64,000 nucleotides of DNA, taken from positions 16,780,001 through 16,844,000 of the forward strand of contig OY754466.1 of the NCBI GenBank assembly GCA_963575645.1. Reading direction: 5' to 3'. Positions 51,221 to 61,912 of this stretch are shown in pieces. A program made the translations under genes and the position numbers. Source of the DNA: Xanthostigma xanthostigma. Its lineage: Eukaryota; Arthropoda; Insecta; Raphidioptera; Raphidiidae. Numbering within the stretch: the stretch's first letter is position 1; each line of letters starts with the position of its first letter. The notes beneath the pieces are model-generated. The model had not been told where the DNA came from. It searched no databases and worked only from the letters and a program-made list of their open reading frames with translations.

Positions 51221-51717
51221 GAGAAGAGCTGATTAGATTTTGGAATTAATCAGGTTAGTAGTTTAGAAAATATTTTACAAAAACAAATTTTTAAAAATTA
51301 AAAATAGTTAAAAATTTATTACTTAAAAAAAGTATAAAAACTGCTTTTTAACGACAAAAACTTTTGAACGGTAACGCCGATCATTATGAAGTTTGAACAC
51401 AACATTCATCTCGGTAAACTAAGATGAATGTGCGTACTCATGTCCCTTCCTTCCCCATTCTTTTTTTTGCACCCGGGTGAAACAGGGCGGGACCGCTATA
51501 TTATATTAAATTCAACGTATGTAAATTTTCCTTTAAAGAAGTAATCTAGCTATTTATCTTTTCAATGGCCTTCTCTTGTGTTGGTTGGTGTCTGAACTAG
51601 TAGAAGTGAACAAAGTCGTTGCCATAGTGTTACTATTGCCTCATTGGCGCCGACAGTGTTTATAATTATTAATTTATGAACTGAAATTCATACATCATTG
51701 TTCTTTTGGTTCTTGAG

Positions 51718-51733
51718 ACGTCAAATTTGACGT
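51718..51733. promoter_or_regulatory. Perfect 16-bp palindrome upstream of the SDR gene
   Basis: ACGTCAAATTTGACGT, a perfect inverted repeat containing two TGACGT half-sites of CRE/bZIP type, about 207 bp upstream of the SDR start codon. Its role is only a guess. Confidence 0.3.
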
Positions 51734-51939
51734 GAAGTGTTTGTGTTTCTAATATTATTTCTGTAATTATGTTATTAAATCTTTCTGATATTATTTCAAT
51801 AATTAATTTGGGACAGTTTTCGTGAAAATTGTGCGTTGTTTTATAAAATAGCAGCAGTTAAACATAATATCAATTTCCGACTAATTTAAGGGTTATGTGT
51901 ATGTATTTTTTTATAAATTAATATATCTTCAAACAAAAA

Positions 51940-54900
51940 ATGAAACCTACCGTAAATACAGCCCCTAGTTGGAGTTGGAAGGGTTTATATCAAGGTCTTT
52001 TTTGGGTATTCACGCCAATTTCAATTCCGATATTTATCTATCAAATGTACTGTTATTTTAAAAGTGATACTCTTCTAGGAAAGGTAAGCGCTTAACTTTT
52101 GAATTGTATAAACATAACACAATAAATAAACGGTAATTAATTATTAACCAACAGGTAGTACTTATAACCGGAGCAAGTTCTGGATTGGGAGAAGCCTTAG
52201 CTCATGCTTGCTACAAAAGGGGCTGTAAACTTATTTTAGCAGCCAGACGAAAAGATGAATTAGAACGCGTCAAAAGAGATTTACTAAACATGCATCCAGT
52301 AAGTGTTTGTTTTAATTATCATTACTAAATACGAATTAGGTGTGGCCTTGATAAATTCGTTTATTTAATGCTGACCTTTGATTTAGTCATACTCATATTT
52401 TGATGACAACGAATTTTACATCTCAGTAACAATCAACTGCTTGCCAAGAGGTGGCAGTACGATCGTTAACTCTGCATTGATTCATTTAAATTGAGGTCAT
52501 CAAACTTGGCCCCCGCAAAAAAAATTTTTTTTTATTTTTTAATTTTCATTATTGCATATCGTTAGTTCATGGTTTGTTCTTGATTGTTCGCTATAAATAT
52601 TTGTTTGTTCCTTAATTGTTTATTTAAACATAATTAATTAAAAACGTACCGTTTGGTTGGCCCCCTCAATCGAAATTATTAATATTTTCTCTTATTATTA
52701 GTCCATAAATACAGATTAACGTTTGTTCTTCAATAATTTACGTTTGTTCCGACATTTAATTGCCTTTTTATTGTTTAAATTACAATTTTTATTTACGCGA
52801 ATAACATTTCTGTCTCGCAGTGAAACGGGAAGGGGCAAATGTGGAGTTTTTAAAAAAACAATTCCGGGGTGAACGATAAACGGGTATGCGAATTGTAATT
52901 CCGGGGTGAACGATAAATGGGTATGCGAATTGTAATTCCGGGGTGAACGATAAAGGGGTATGCGAATTGTCTCGCAGTGAAACGGGAAGGGGCAAATGTG
53001 GAGTTTTTAAAAAAACAATTCCGGGGTGAACGATAAACGGGTATGCGAATTGTAATTCCGGGGTGAACGATAAAGGGGTATGCGAATTGTAATTCCGGGG
53101 TGAACGATAAAGGGGTATGCGAATTGTCTCGCAGTGAAACGGGAAGGGGCAAATGTGGAGTTTTTAAAAAAACAATTCCGGGGTGAACGATAAAGGGGTA
53201 TGCGAATTGTAATTCCGGGGTGAACGATAAAGGGGTATGCGAATTGTAATTCCGGGGTGAACGAAACGCAGCACGGAGCATGCGCAATGCAACTTTTTTT
53301 GAAATGTTATTCGCGTCGCGTAAATAAAAATTGTAATTTAAACAATAAAAAGGCAATTAAATGTCGGAACAAACGTAAATTATTGAAGAACAAACGTTAA
53401 TCTGTATTTATGGACTAATAATAAGAGAAAATATTAATAATTTCGATTGAGGGGTCCAACCAAACGGTACGTTTTTAATTAATTATTTTTAAATAAACAA
53501 TTAAGGAACAAACAAATATTTATAGCGAACAATCAAGAACAAACCATGAACTAACGATATGCAATAATGAAAATTAAAAAATAAACAAAAAAATTTTTTG
53601 CGGGGGCCAAGTTCAGTGACCTTTTAAATTGCTTTAAAATTTATGAAATTCGGTAAAAAATCTCTTTTTATGCCTGTAAGTTTTTAAAAAGTATAATATA
53701 CAGAAAAGTAAAACTACAGATTTTTCAAAAAAGCTACAACTAATGCCATTAAGGTCTAACGTTAATTTTTTAATAATCGCTACCGAAATAATTGAGTACG
53801 AATTATTTATATTTCAATGTAATGTATTGACTTTGTAGTAACTTTTTTTGTTGTACAGACTGTGCCTACACATCCCCCAGTTGTGCTAGAATTAGACCTG
53901 GGACAATTAGACACCCTATCAACCCATGTAAACACAGTGCTTAGTATTTTCGGACATATCGACATACTCATTAATAACGGAGGTATAAGTAATCGTGGAG
54001 ACGCTGCCAGTACTACCCTTGATGTAGACCAAAGAGTTATGCTTATTAATTATTTTGGAACGGTTGCACTCACAAAAGGTACTTGAATTGTTGAAAATCA
54101 ATTTACGTTGTATCTGTTAGACGCTAATGACTTCAGTTGTCGAATCTATACTTTTGTTTTCATATTCTAATTGTTTTTGGTTAGCCGTTTTGCCGTCCAT
54201 GCTAAAACGACAAAGTGGCCATATTGTGGCGATGAGCAGTGTTCAAGGCAAGATTGCTTTACCGCATCGCTCGGCATACGGAGCATCGAAACACGCACTT
54301 CAAGCCTTTTGCGATTCATTACGCGCCGAAGTATCACCGCACATCAAAGTGACTGTCATTAATCCGGGATATGTAAAAACACAACTGTCTTTAAATGCAC
54401 TTACTGGCACTGGAGAAACATATGGTGGTAAATATTTTTTAAATTTGTCTCTGACACTGACTTAAATCAAGTCAAATAGGAAAATTCCTTGCGAGATATA
54501 AAACAATAATAGTAAAATAAAATTCAGGTATATAAAATTCAAAGTTTAATTTGTTGACGGTTTGGTGATGAAAGCCAATTATATATTGTTGCATGCTCTG
54601 CCATCTATGACTGTCAACAGAACTTAAAGTACGTTATTTGACAGAAGTCTAATTATCGTCACTGCTTATTGGTATATTGCGTAAATAGGCACTTTTTCAT
54701 AGAACGGTAGTTCTTTGTTTTCCCTCATTATAGTTAAAATAAAAAGTGAGGTAAAATATTTTGTTTTTATTTAACAGCAATGGATGAAGCGACCTCGTCT
54801 GGTTACTCAGCAGATTATGTCGCCGAGAAAACAGTGGATGCTATTATACTCCAATCAAAAGAAGTTACGATAGCTCCCCTTAATGCAAGGGTAGCAATTA

Positions 54901-54959
54901 TGTTACGAACTATAGCTCCATTTTTATTTTTTTGGATTATGGCCAAACGAGCTAAATAA
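51940..54959 (+). CDS. Short-chain dehydrogenase/reductase, DHRS7/DHRS7B-like, membrane-anchored
   Basis: Exons 51940-52083, 52155-52298, 53859-54078, 54185-54427 and 54778-54959 join in phases 0, 0, 1 and 1 to 310 residues (human DHRS7B is 325). Exon 1 encodes an N-terminal membrane anchor (about residues 17-38). The Rossmann fold starts [12 protein letters not shown], with the TGxxxGxG cofactor site at 53-60 and NNGG at 135-138 (NNAG in most relatives). The catalytic set is complete: Ser188, Tyr201 and Lys205 (YGASK). INPGYVKT follows at about 229-236, and a hydrophobic stretch near 290-304 precedes a basic tail. By family it is an NAD(P)(H)-dependent oxidoreductase on the ER or peroxisome membrane, acting on lipid- or retinoid-like substrates; the actual substrate cannot be told. 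Intron 2 holds a 1.1-kb foldback element. An AATAAA overlaps the stop codon. Confidence 0.92.
52494..53622. mobile_element. Mutator/Foldback-like element with minisatellite core
   Basis: Terminal inverted repeats of about 315 bp (52494-52808 and 53307-53622) start AGGTCAYYRAACTTGGCCCC. An exact 9-bp duplication TTTAAATTG flanks the element (52485-52493 and 53623-53631). Long arms with 9-bp duplications are typical of Mutator-like and Foldback elements. The core is a hierarchical tandem array. It sits in SDR intron 2 (52299-53858) and is non-coding; a long open frame on the minus strand reflects the repeats. Confidence 0.75.
52814..53270. repeat. Two-level tandem array: 37-bp units within 157-bp units
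   Basis: A 46-bp segment starting CTCGCAGTGAAACGGGAAGG is followed by three 37-bp units (AATTCCGGGGTGAACGATAA and so on). The 157-bp composite starts at 52814, 52971 and 53128, the last one incomplete. Copies are almost identical, so the array is young. Confidence 0.85.
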
Positions 54960-55107
54960 ATAACCATTGGGTTAGGTAAATTAAGTTTTGTTTACTTAAG
55001 ATACGTAATTCTATAGAACAGATAAATTATTTCGGAGGAAAAAAAACAGTCTTTTTTCAGTCTTTGGAACAAATCAAAATAATTATATTCATTTGTAATA
55101 CGCGCTA

Positions 55108-55809
55108 TACAGATTGTATCAAATCAAAACGGTTCATAGAACATTCTGTGTGTAAGACAGAGACGATATTATATAAAGCACTAAAGCAGTAAGTAAGAAT
55201 GAGATAAATGATCGCTAATAGTTACTGTGGTTATACAATCTGATAGTATCATCTTTGTTTTCTACAGTAAAAATCACAATTTTATCAAATGTCAGTATTC
55301 ACTAGTGAAATTATTGATAAAATGACTATTTATACTTTTCGGGAAAAAATCCAAATAATTAAATTATGGGGATTTGTAAAATCCAAAATTTATGGCTTTC
55401 AAGAAAATAGAGCTAATAATTTGAACGAATTGAAAATACAGATTTCCAATGCATGTCAGTCCGTTGTCCATGAGATGTTTGTTAACCAATGTGAAGGAAA
55501 ATATTTATAATCAATTAGGATATTGTTTGGCAGAACGTGAAGGCCTTTTTGAACATTTGATAAATTAATTATTAAAAGTATTGTTAAAACTTTTGTACCA
55601 GATATAAATCTAATACGAATTAATATTACAGTTTAGTTGTTTTAATTGATAAATTGGTAAAAAGATTTACAGTGTACGTAATTATTTACTTACGTAACCA
55701 CAGTAACTATTAGCGATCATTTATCTCATTCTCACTTACTGCTTTATATATCGTCTCTGTCTTACAGACAGAATGTTCTATGGACCGTTTTGATTTGATA
55801 CAATCTGTA
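55108..55809 (+). mobile_element. Tc1/mariner-type element with transposase remnant
   Basis: The element is bounded by inverted repeats of about 130-140 bp (55108-55243 and 55683-55809) whose tips read TACAGATTGTATC. TA flanks both ends, as expected for this superfamily. Inside, 55289-55510 encodes a fragment with NNLNELKIQISNACQSVVHE, which resembles the C-terminal region of mariner-like transposases (LWGFVKSKIY upstream matches the usual WxxxKxxVY). After a frameshift near 55500, ERE-GLFEHL resembles the common C-terminal end. The first two thirds of the transposase are missing, so it cannot act alone. It starts about 150 bp beyond the SDR stop codon. Confidence 0.7.
55289..55588 (+). pseudogene. 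Degenerate mariner-like transposase, C-terminal part
   Basis: About 73 readable codons of a DDE transposase C-terminus, followed by a frameshift and a short segment ending GLFEHLIN. The catalytic DDE/DDD residues are not present. It lies between the long inverted repeats of the element at 55108-55809. Confidence 0.6.
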
Positions 55810-56374
55810 TATTTTATTAAAAAAATAAACCACAGGCCATGGTATCATTTTTTTTTATTTAACTTGAAGAATTGCTGAACTCATAGAGATACCATTATAT
55901 GGCTTTTTTCCATGACACGTTTTTTTGGAAGCCCACATTTAGCAGGTTCGAATCTGAGAATAATATTGGTAAAAGTATCGATTGGATTTGCAACTTATTA
56001 TTAAAAAAAATAATAGAATTAAATATTGATACTAGGCCCAGATAAACACTCGCAGTCGGTGACTTAAAGAAAACAATTTATTTTTTAAAAGTTAAATACT
56101 CAGAGATCTTGTTTTTGTCGTGAAAAAAGATGTTATATTATAATCCATTATTCCAATTAATTTTATATTGAGAAATATATAATTGTTTTATTTATTTTGT
56201 GGGTATCAGTGTATTTGTTAGTTTTATAAATGATATTAAAAGCTGTGTGTTATCGTTTGGTAGAAATGATAACTATTTTATTTATTATAATACAATTTTT
56301 GTTTAATAATTAAGTCGTCTTACTTAAACTTTTCCCACCCCTGCGTGCCAACTATCTTGCTTATGTACAACCTG

Positions 56375-56640
56375 ATGCCTCCACTACACACGTGGCCAGC
56401 ACCGCCACTCAAATAAGTGCCTATCATCGCCACGATGATTGCCTAGCCCTCCACACAATCGTGCCCGTCCGATTGTGTGTACGGGCGCACGATGCTGGCC
56501 ACGCATTCCTTTGATGTACCGACAATCAACCGATTACTGACGATTACAGGCGATTATGTCCACGCACCGATGAATATGCCCTCTACACAATCGTGAGTGC
56601 CTGTAAGTGGCGGTGCTGGCCACGTGTGTAGTGAAGGCAT
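56375..56640. mobile_element. G+C-rich inverted-repeat MITE
   Basis: Ends of about 35 bp (ATGCCTCCACTACACACGTG and its complement) bracket about 200 bp with further inner inverted copies (CACAATCGTG). No clear target duplication. Confidence 0.55.
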
Positions 56641-57027
56641 GATACAAGCATACTGGAATAACGTGAGAGACATTTTGAATGTTATGACGGACGTATGGAG
56701 GGTAGAGGACAAGGAAAACCATCTTATACGGGGGTAAAACTGAAAAAGTATCCATCTGTAAGCGTCAAATAACATTTCAAAAAGTGACCAGAATGGCGCT
56801 AGTGTAGAAAAAGTGTTTAATGTAAACCAAAGTAAACTTAGCAGTTGTAGACGAATTGAAGTGTGCTAAAAGGAAATATTTAATATTTTTGGCGACTAGA
56901 GTAGTTAATATTTTCACAGTAAATAAAACCTCAATCTCTTACTTTGTCAAACATTATTTGGTAAATGTAACCTATAGAATCATCAGAAAGAAATTGACAC
57001 TCTTCATACGGCTGCGCCATCTTAATT

Positions 57028-57437
57028 TCACTCATATACTTTTATTCTATGCTGAGCATAGGAATAAAATCGCAATCGAACCATTAGGGTGCAAACATAT
57101 ACTTCTGTCTTTTTTTACGCCGTAAGCACTGACGTATCCAGGAGGGCAAAACAAACATGGGGGACCCAGCTTAAGGAATTTCTAATTTGCCCCCTTCTGG
57201 GCCAAAACTTGGGTACGCCCATGTTAACGTCATTGAAAAAGACAAAGTTTTTGAAACAGAGATACTTTATTCGGATTGAATGCAAGTACATCAACTAATC
57301 CTATCATCGGAGAAATCAGAGTATTACATCGAAGAAAGAGACGCAGATATATTTTCGACACGCTTTGTTGCGTTCACTCACCGCACATTGAGTAGATAGG
57401 CAATGATGATTTATATAGTTAATTAATAGATATATGA
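57028..57437 (+). repeat. Dispersed repeat family A, copy 3
   Basis: Near full-length copy in the same orientation as copy 1. A run of transposon-derived DNA, including a 480-bp palindrome, follows it. Confidence 0.6.
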
Positions 57438-57503
57438 TTACACTCTTTTTGAGGGACACTTTTCATACACAGAGATTGTTCTCCGTATCTTCTACCCTCC
57501 ATA

Positions 57504-57983
57504 TAGTTTAAAGAACGGCGTCTTTCGGGCTTAAGAGAAGTGGTATATCATTTTTTTTTCGTGTAGTATAGGTCCCCCTCTCCGACTTTGATATGTGAAG
57601 AAATACTCTGACGCGCTGCTGGGAGGCGCTATATTGGAAATATTAAATAAATTCCAAAGTATTTTGCAACATGTCTGAAAATGAGTTTCCAGCATCTGGG
57701 TGACCCCAAAGTCAGTCGGAACCCATTTTCTGTATGTGGAAATGTTGACTTGTCAGAAAATGGGTTCCGACTGACTTTGGGGTCACCCAGATGCTGGAAA
57801 CTCATTTTCAGACATGTTGCAAAATACTATGGAATTTATTTAATATTTCCAATATAGCGCCTCCCAGCAGCGCGTCAGAGTATTTCTTTACATATCAAAG
57901 TCGGAGAGGGGGACCTATACTACACGAAAAAAAAAATGAAATACCACTTCTCTTAAGCCCGAAAGACGCCGTCTTTTAAACTA
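57504..57983. mobile_element. Large near-perfect palindrome (foldback), 480 bp
   Basis: Arms 57504-57732 and 57754-57983 are near-identical inverted copies around a 21-bp centre. The tips read TAGTTTAAAGAACGGCGTCT and AGACGCCGTCTTTTAAACTA. Only a few differences separate the arms, which implies recent formation or arm conversion. Non-coding. Confidence 0.8.
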
Positions 57984-58641
57984 ATAGACGGGCGCTAATG
58001 ATCTTATGCCTATGTTGGAAACGTCAAAAAATTTGAAAATATATATACTGATAATGAAGTGAAAAGCATCGATTTTATTGAGGGTATGACGAAAAATACC
58101 GTATATATCGTACGCAATGGTTTTATGATTTGTGCGACTGTTAAAACTTATATGAGGGTTGGGGGACTTGGGAGTTTAAACGCAAGCGGAAAGTTTAAAA
58201 AAAAGTATTCAAGAAAATTGGTCTACATATTTTTATTTTTTCATTGAAAATGAGCAAACAATTTACCTACAAAAATGCTTTATTGTATTTTTTTAAATTT
58301 TACATATCGTCAAAGAGGACATAAAACAGTTTTTTCAATAATTTGTAGTATTATTTTGACAATTTTTTTTTCTAAAAACAGCGGAATGGGTTTTATATTT
58401 GATAATTGCAGGATTTGGAAGAAAAAATAGTATTTTTTCTTGGAGTATTTTAGCATCTTGTAAAAATAATTAAATTAAATATTTCTATTTTTATATTACA
58501 TATTGTACTTTCTTCTACAAAATTTGACTTTGATAAAACTAAAATTACAATACAAATTTTAAGTAACTGTAATACATGCAGTTTCTGCTTTATCTGTTAT
58601 GAGTGCCCCAGAGCTGAATCCTGAAACTATACGTAGTAATA

Positions 58642-58830
58642 ACGAAGTCTGTAACCAGGAAACCTAGCTTCCTATGCTTGCCGTATTTCAAAACGAACCG
58701 TTTTCTGGCGAACGCGAGATAGCGCTGTTATCACTACCTGGGAAAACTTTGGTTCTTTCCACCTGTTTTCGCTCCACAGATATCAGTCCACAGCTACGCT
58801 CGAGCTGGGTCTCCTGGTTACAGACTTCGT
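58642..58830. mobile_element. Small MITE
   Basis: Terminal inverted repeats ACGAAGTCTGTAACCAGGAA and its complement enclose a 189-bp G+C-rich non-coding element. Confidence 0.55.
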
Positions 58831-59202
58831 GGTAGTACTATATAAAGAGATAGTATTTGTTTATTTTCGTCCATGTTAATCTCAAAAGCTACTGAACTGA
58901 TTAGCTGACTAAAAAAACTCAGAAACTGCCTGTATTTAAAACTGAAAATTGACTACTTACTACTATTAATATCAATCATGGAAATAAACGAAAAGAAATC
59001 AAAACAATCGAAAACAAAATAATTATTTTTTTTGTTTTATTTTTAAATTATAATATTATCATGCCATAAAATATCAAACCATATACGTATATTGGCTACC
59101 ACAGAAAAAAAAATAGCCATTGACGATTTTTCAACGAATTTTTTTTTTTTTTTTCAATATTGAAACAAATTAATTGATTGATCCACTAAACTGGCCTACA
59201 GC

Positions 59203-59319
59203 CAGTGGCGTAACTTCAAATATTTACACGTAATAAAGCAAAAAAAAATGCAGTCGTTTAGGCTTAGCTTTCGTCTCAGAGACTCTTCTACCTCTGGTTT
59301 TATTGTAGTTACACCACTG
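59203..59319. mobile_element. CAGTGGCGTAAC-ended MITE
   Basis: Ends CAGTGGCGTAAC and GTTACACCACTG, 117 bp. The same end type as 60028-60170 but a different interior; target duplication not clear. Confidence 0.45.
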
Positions 59320-60027
59320 CCTGCGATTTTTTTTTCAATTAAAATTCAAAATAATTAAATGCAACATATTATATCTAAAAATCGCCTTTACAAACACCAC
59401 AAGATTTTCAAAAAGCAAACGTGATGATTTTCTTTTGTCATCAAATAAAAACAAAAGTACTTATATTTATATTATAATAAAACAAAAAAATCAATGAAAT
59501 AAAATTTAACATGGCAATGCTGTATTCAAAATAACAGAAGTGATAATTCTGAATAAAAACAAAATCAAAACTGTTTGTCTTTTGCAATTTTAGTTGTTGA
59601 TCACAAATAACCATAATAAAATCGTATTCCGGATGAAATCTACCTCTTAATTTAAACAGACTGTTTTTAATTAATAATATTAAAGATTGATATACAATCG
59701 TTATCACACAAATCATGTAATTTTATATATACAATTATCTTTGATTTTTAACAACCTGAATACGAACTTCCTCCGAGAGCAAGCAGTACTACCTAATTGA
59801 TTTATTACATGTTCTCTATTACATGATTTATTAGTACTTTGGAATGACTGACACTATTTTCATTTTTTGCCATTTCAATGACAATTACAATTCCATTTAC
59901 CTAAATTGGAACACTTACGTCAACACTCATAATATATAATTTTTCTTTTTTTATAAAACGTACATTAGAACAAGCACTGGTTAGCATACATTTGTTATTG
60001 GACAGTTTTTTTTAAGAATCAGCTCGT

Positions 60028-60170
60028 CAGTGGCGTAACTATACGTTTTAGGCCTGTGGCATATTTTACTAAATGTTGTAATAATAAATGTTAGGATCCT
60101 TCTGTGCTCACGGCTCTATCGAGCCGAAGTGGAATTTAGCCCGTCCTTCCACCTTATTGTTACGCCACTG
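60028..60170. mobile_element. hAT-like MITE, 8-bp TSD
   Basis: Ends CAGTGGCGTAAC and GTTACGCCACTG, 143 bp, flanked by CAGCTCGT and CAGCTGGT (one mismatch in 8). Related to 5398-5545 in inverted orientation. Confidence 0.65.
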
Positions 60171-60360
60171 CAGCTGGTATGTTCCTCTGCGGCTAACTAG
60201 AAGCAAAGTGGCGAATAAATTTTCAGACTAGGTTTAACTTCTCAACTTGGGGTCAAGTTGGCGTAAGATCAAAGCCAGAGACCGGCGATACGAAATGTTT
60301 TAGTGAGAGGGCAGAAGTGGGATTTAGACTTAATCTGAGTTATTTTTGAATATGATGGGT

Positions 60361-61422
60361 TAGGTCGTCCGCACACGAGGCAACATGAAAGCAATTAAAG
60401 TCATTAGGTGTGTTGACACTAGTTGACAATAATGGGGATATCGGAGATCTGAGCAACAGGACATCTGAAGGTGAGTAGGGATGAAAATAAAAAAAAAATA
60501 TCAATATTGACATCAAATGATATATCGCAAATAACAATTGATGTCAAAAACATCGAACATCGAAAGAATAACAAAACATCAATGTTAACATCCAACTATA
60601 TATCACAACTAACCATCTATGCCAAAAAATATCGAATAATTGGTGGCAAAACATCAGTTTTGAATGTTTATGAAGTCTTGATGTAATTCAACAAAATATG
60701 TAATTCTATGATCTTACTATTTTTATTATACAAATTATAGATTAAACTCATTTAAAAGTTTATAGTAAGTTTTCTTCTACAAAAATTAATCGATGTTGCA
60801 AGAACGATTGTAAAACATCGAAAGTAAAACATCAATGTTTTCAAAACACAAATGAGACAGCATTTTAGACAATCTACTCGTGTCCAAATTGAGAATACCT
60901 TCAATATATTGTAGTAGTTTATTCTTACAAAAAGTTTTTGGATGTCTGACATTTCTCATCATGTCAAGTAAGGAATAAATGCTGTACCTGCACTAATACA
61001 TGTTAGTTACGTTCAACGCCTCCATATCGACAGGCGATAATAAATCACGTTTGTCAGATCGCACAAGTCGACACCAATAGATTGCTTTCATATTGCTCCG
61101 TCTATTGGAGGGTCTCCAGCATAGAGATATTACGTCAGAGTACGCGAAGGAGCAGTGGAAGTGTCTGCAATTAGGAGAAAACAGTTCCTTATCTCTATGG
61201 TAACTAATGATGCAAAACAATGCTGATTTGAATAAACAAATTTCTGGTTTTCTGAAGAGTTCTCTCTCTTAACTGCGGACACTCTCACTTATGGCAAGCA
61301 CTAGCGTATTCTAGTTACTTATATCTCTATGATCTCCGCTCCTTTACCTAGGAAGTGAAAGGGAACGGATATCATATCACTGTTGAATTGCTTTCGTACT
61401 GGATCGTGTGCGGACGACCTTA
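60361..61422. mobile_element. 1.06-kb inverted-repeat element
   Basis: Ends TAGGTCGTCCGCACACGA and TCGTGTGCGGACGACCTTA, with GAAAGCAATT repeated inside both. The interior has degenerate AAAACATCRA repeats and no coding sequence. Superfamily uncertain. Confidence 0.5.
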
Positions 61423-61524
61423 AAAAATGTCAGCATCTAGCTAACAGAAGGAACACTATACAAAGGTATTTTTTCAAAAGATAGTCATTTTATCCAAGTG
61501 TGTAGGCTTTCACGGCCGGTGTTG

Positions 61525-61761
61525 ATCCAAATCCTCTTGGTTTCCGGGCTTGTATGCCGTGGTCCATTGGTATTACTACCTGACGTTTCGTCTACAACAG
61601 CTGCGGTAGACATTATCAAAGGCGATGTGGTAGCGGGCGAAGCTTCTTTCTAGGCTGCTCACATCGCCTTAGATAATGTCTACCGCAGTTGTTGACGAAA
61701 CGTCAGGTAGTAATACCAATGGACCACGGCATACAAGCCCGGAAACCAAGAGGATTTGGAT
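61525..61761. mobile_element. Foldback MITE
   Basis: Arms 61525-61629 and 61660-61761 are near-identical inverted copies containing TACCTGACGTTTCGTCTACA. 237 bp, ending about 150 bp past the TMEM11 stop codon. Confidence 0.65.
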
Positions 61762-61912
61762 AGTCATTTTATAAAAAAGATAAACTATGTACTATTGGTT
61801 TGGCATTTCCACTTCGGAAGTTTCACTCGCTATTATTTCTATATTGGTACCTAATGCATTTAAATAACTACACAAAATGTTATTTGAATTAAACAAATGA
61901 CAAACTAATCGT

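Larger units (their letters stand above)
50041..51498 (+). mobile_element. Long Helitron-like element carrying tandem repeats
   Basis: Starts TCTATACTAATATATAAAGC after A and ends GGGTGAAACAGGGCGGGACC then GCTA. Its ends match the short element at 40960-41312; the interior adds a tRNA-Lys-like sequence and four tandem units of about 156 bp. No replication-helicase reading frame is present. Confidence 0.6.

Noticed and set aside
52850-53356. 168-codon open frame on the minus strand with repeated [17 protein letters not shown]-type segments
   Set aside because: It is a by-product of the 37-bp tandem units in the foldback element core; it has no signal, no homologue I know, and lies in an intron of a gene on the other strand.
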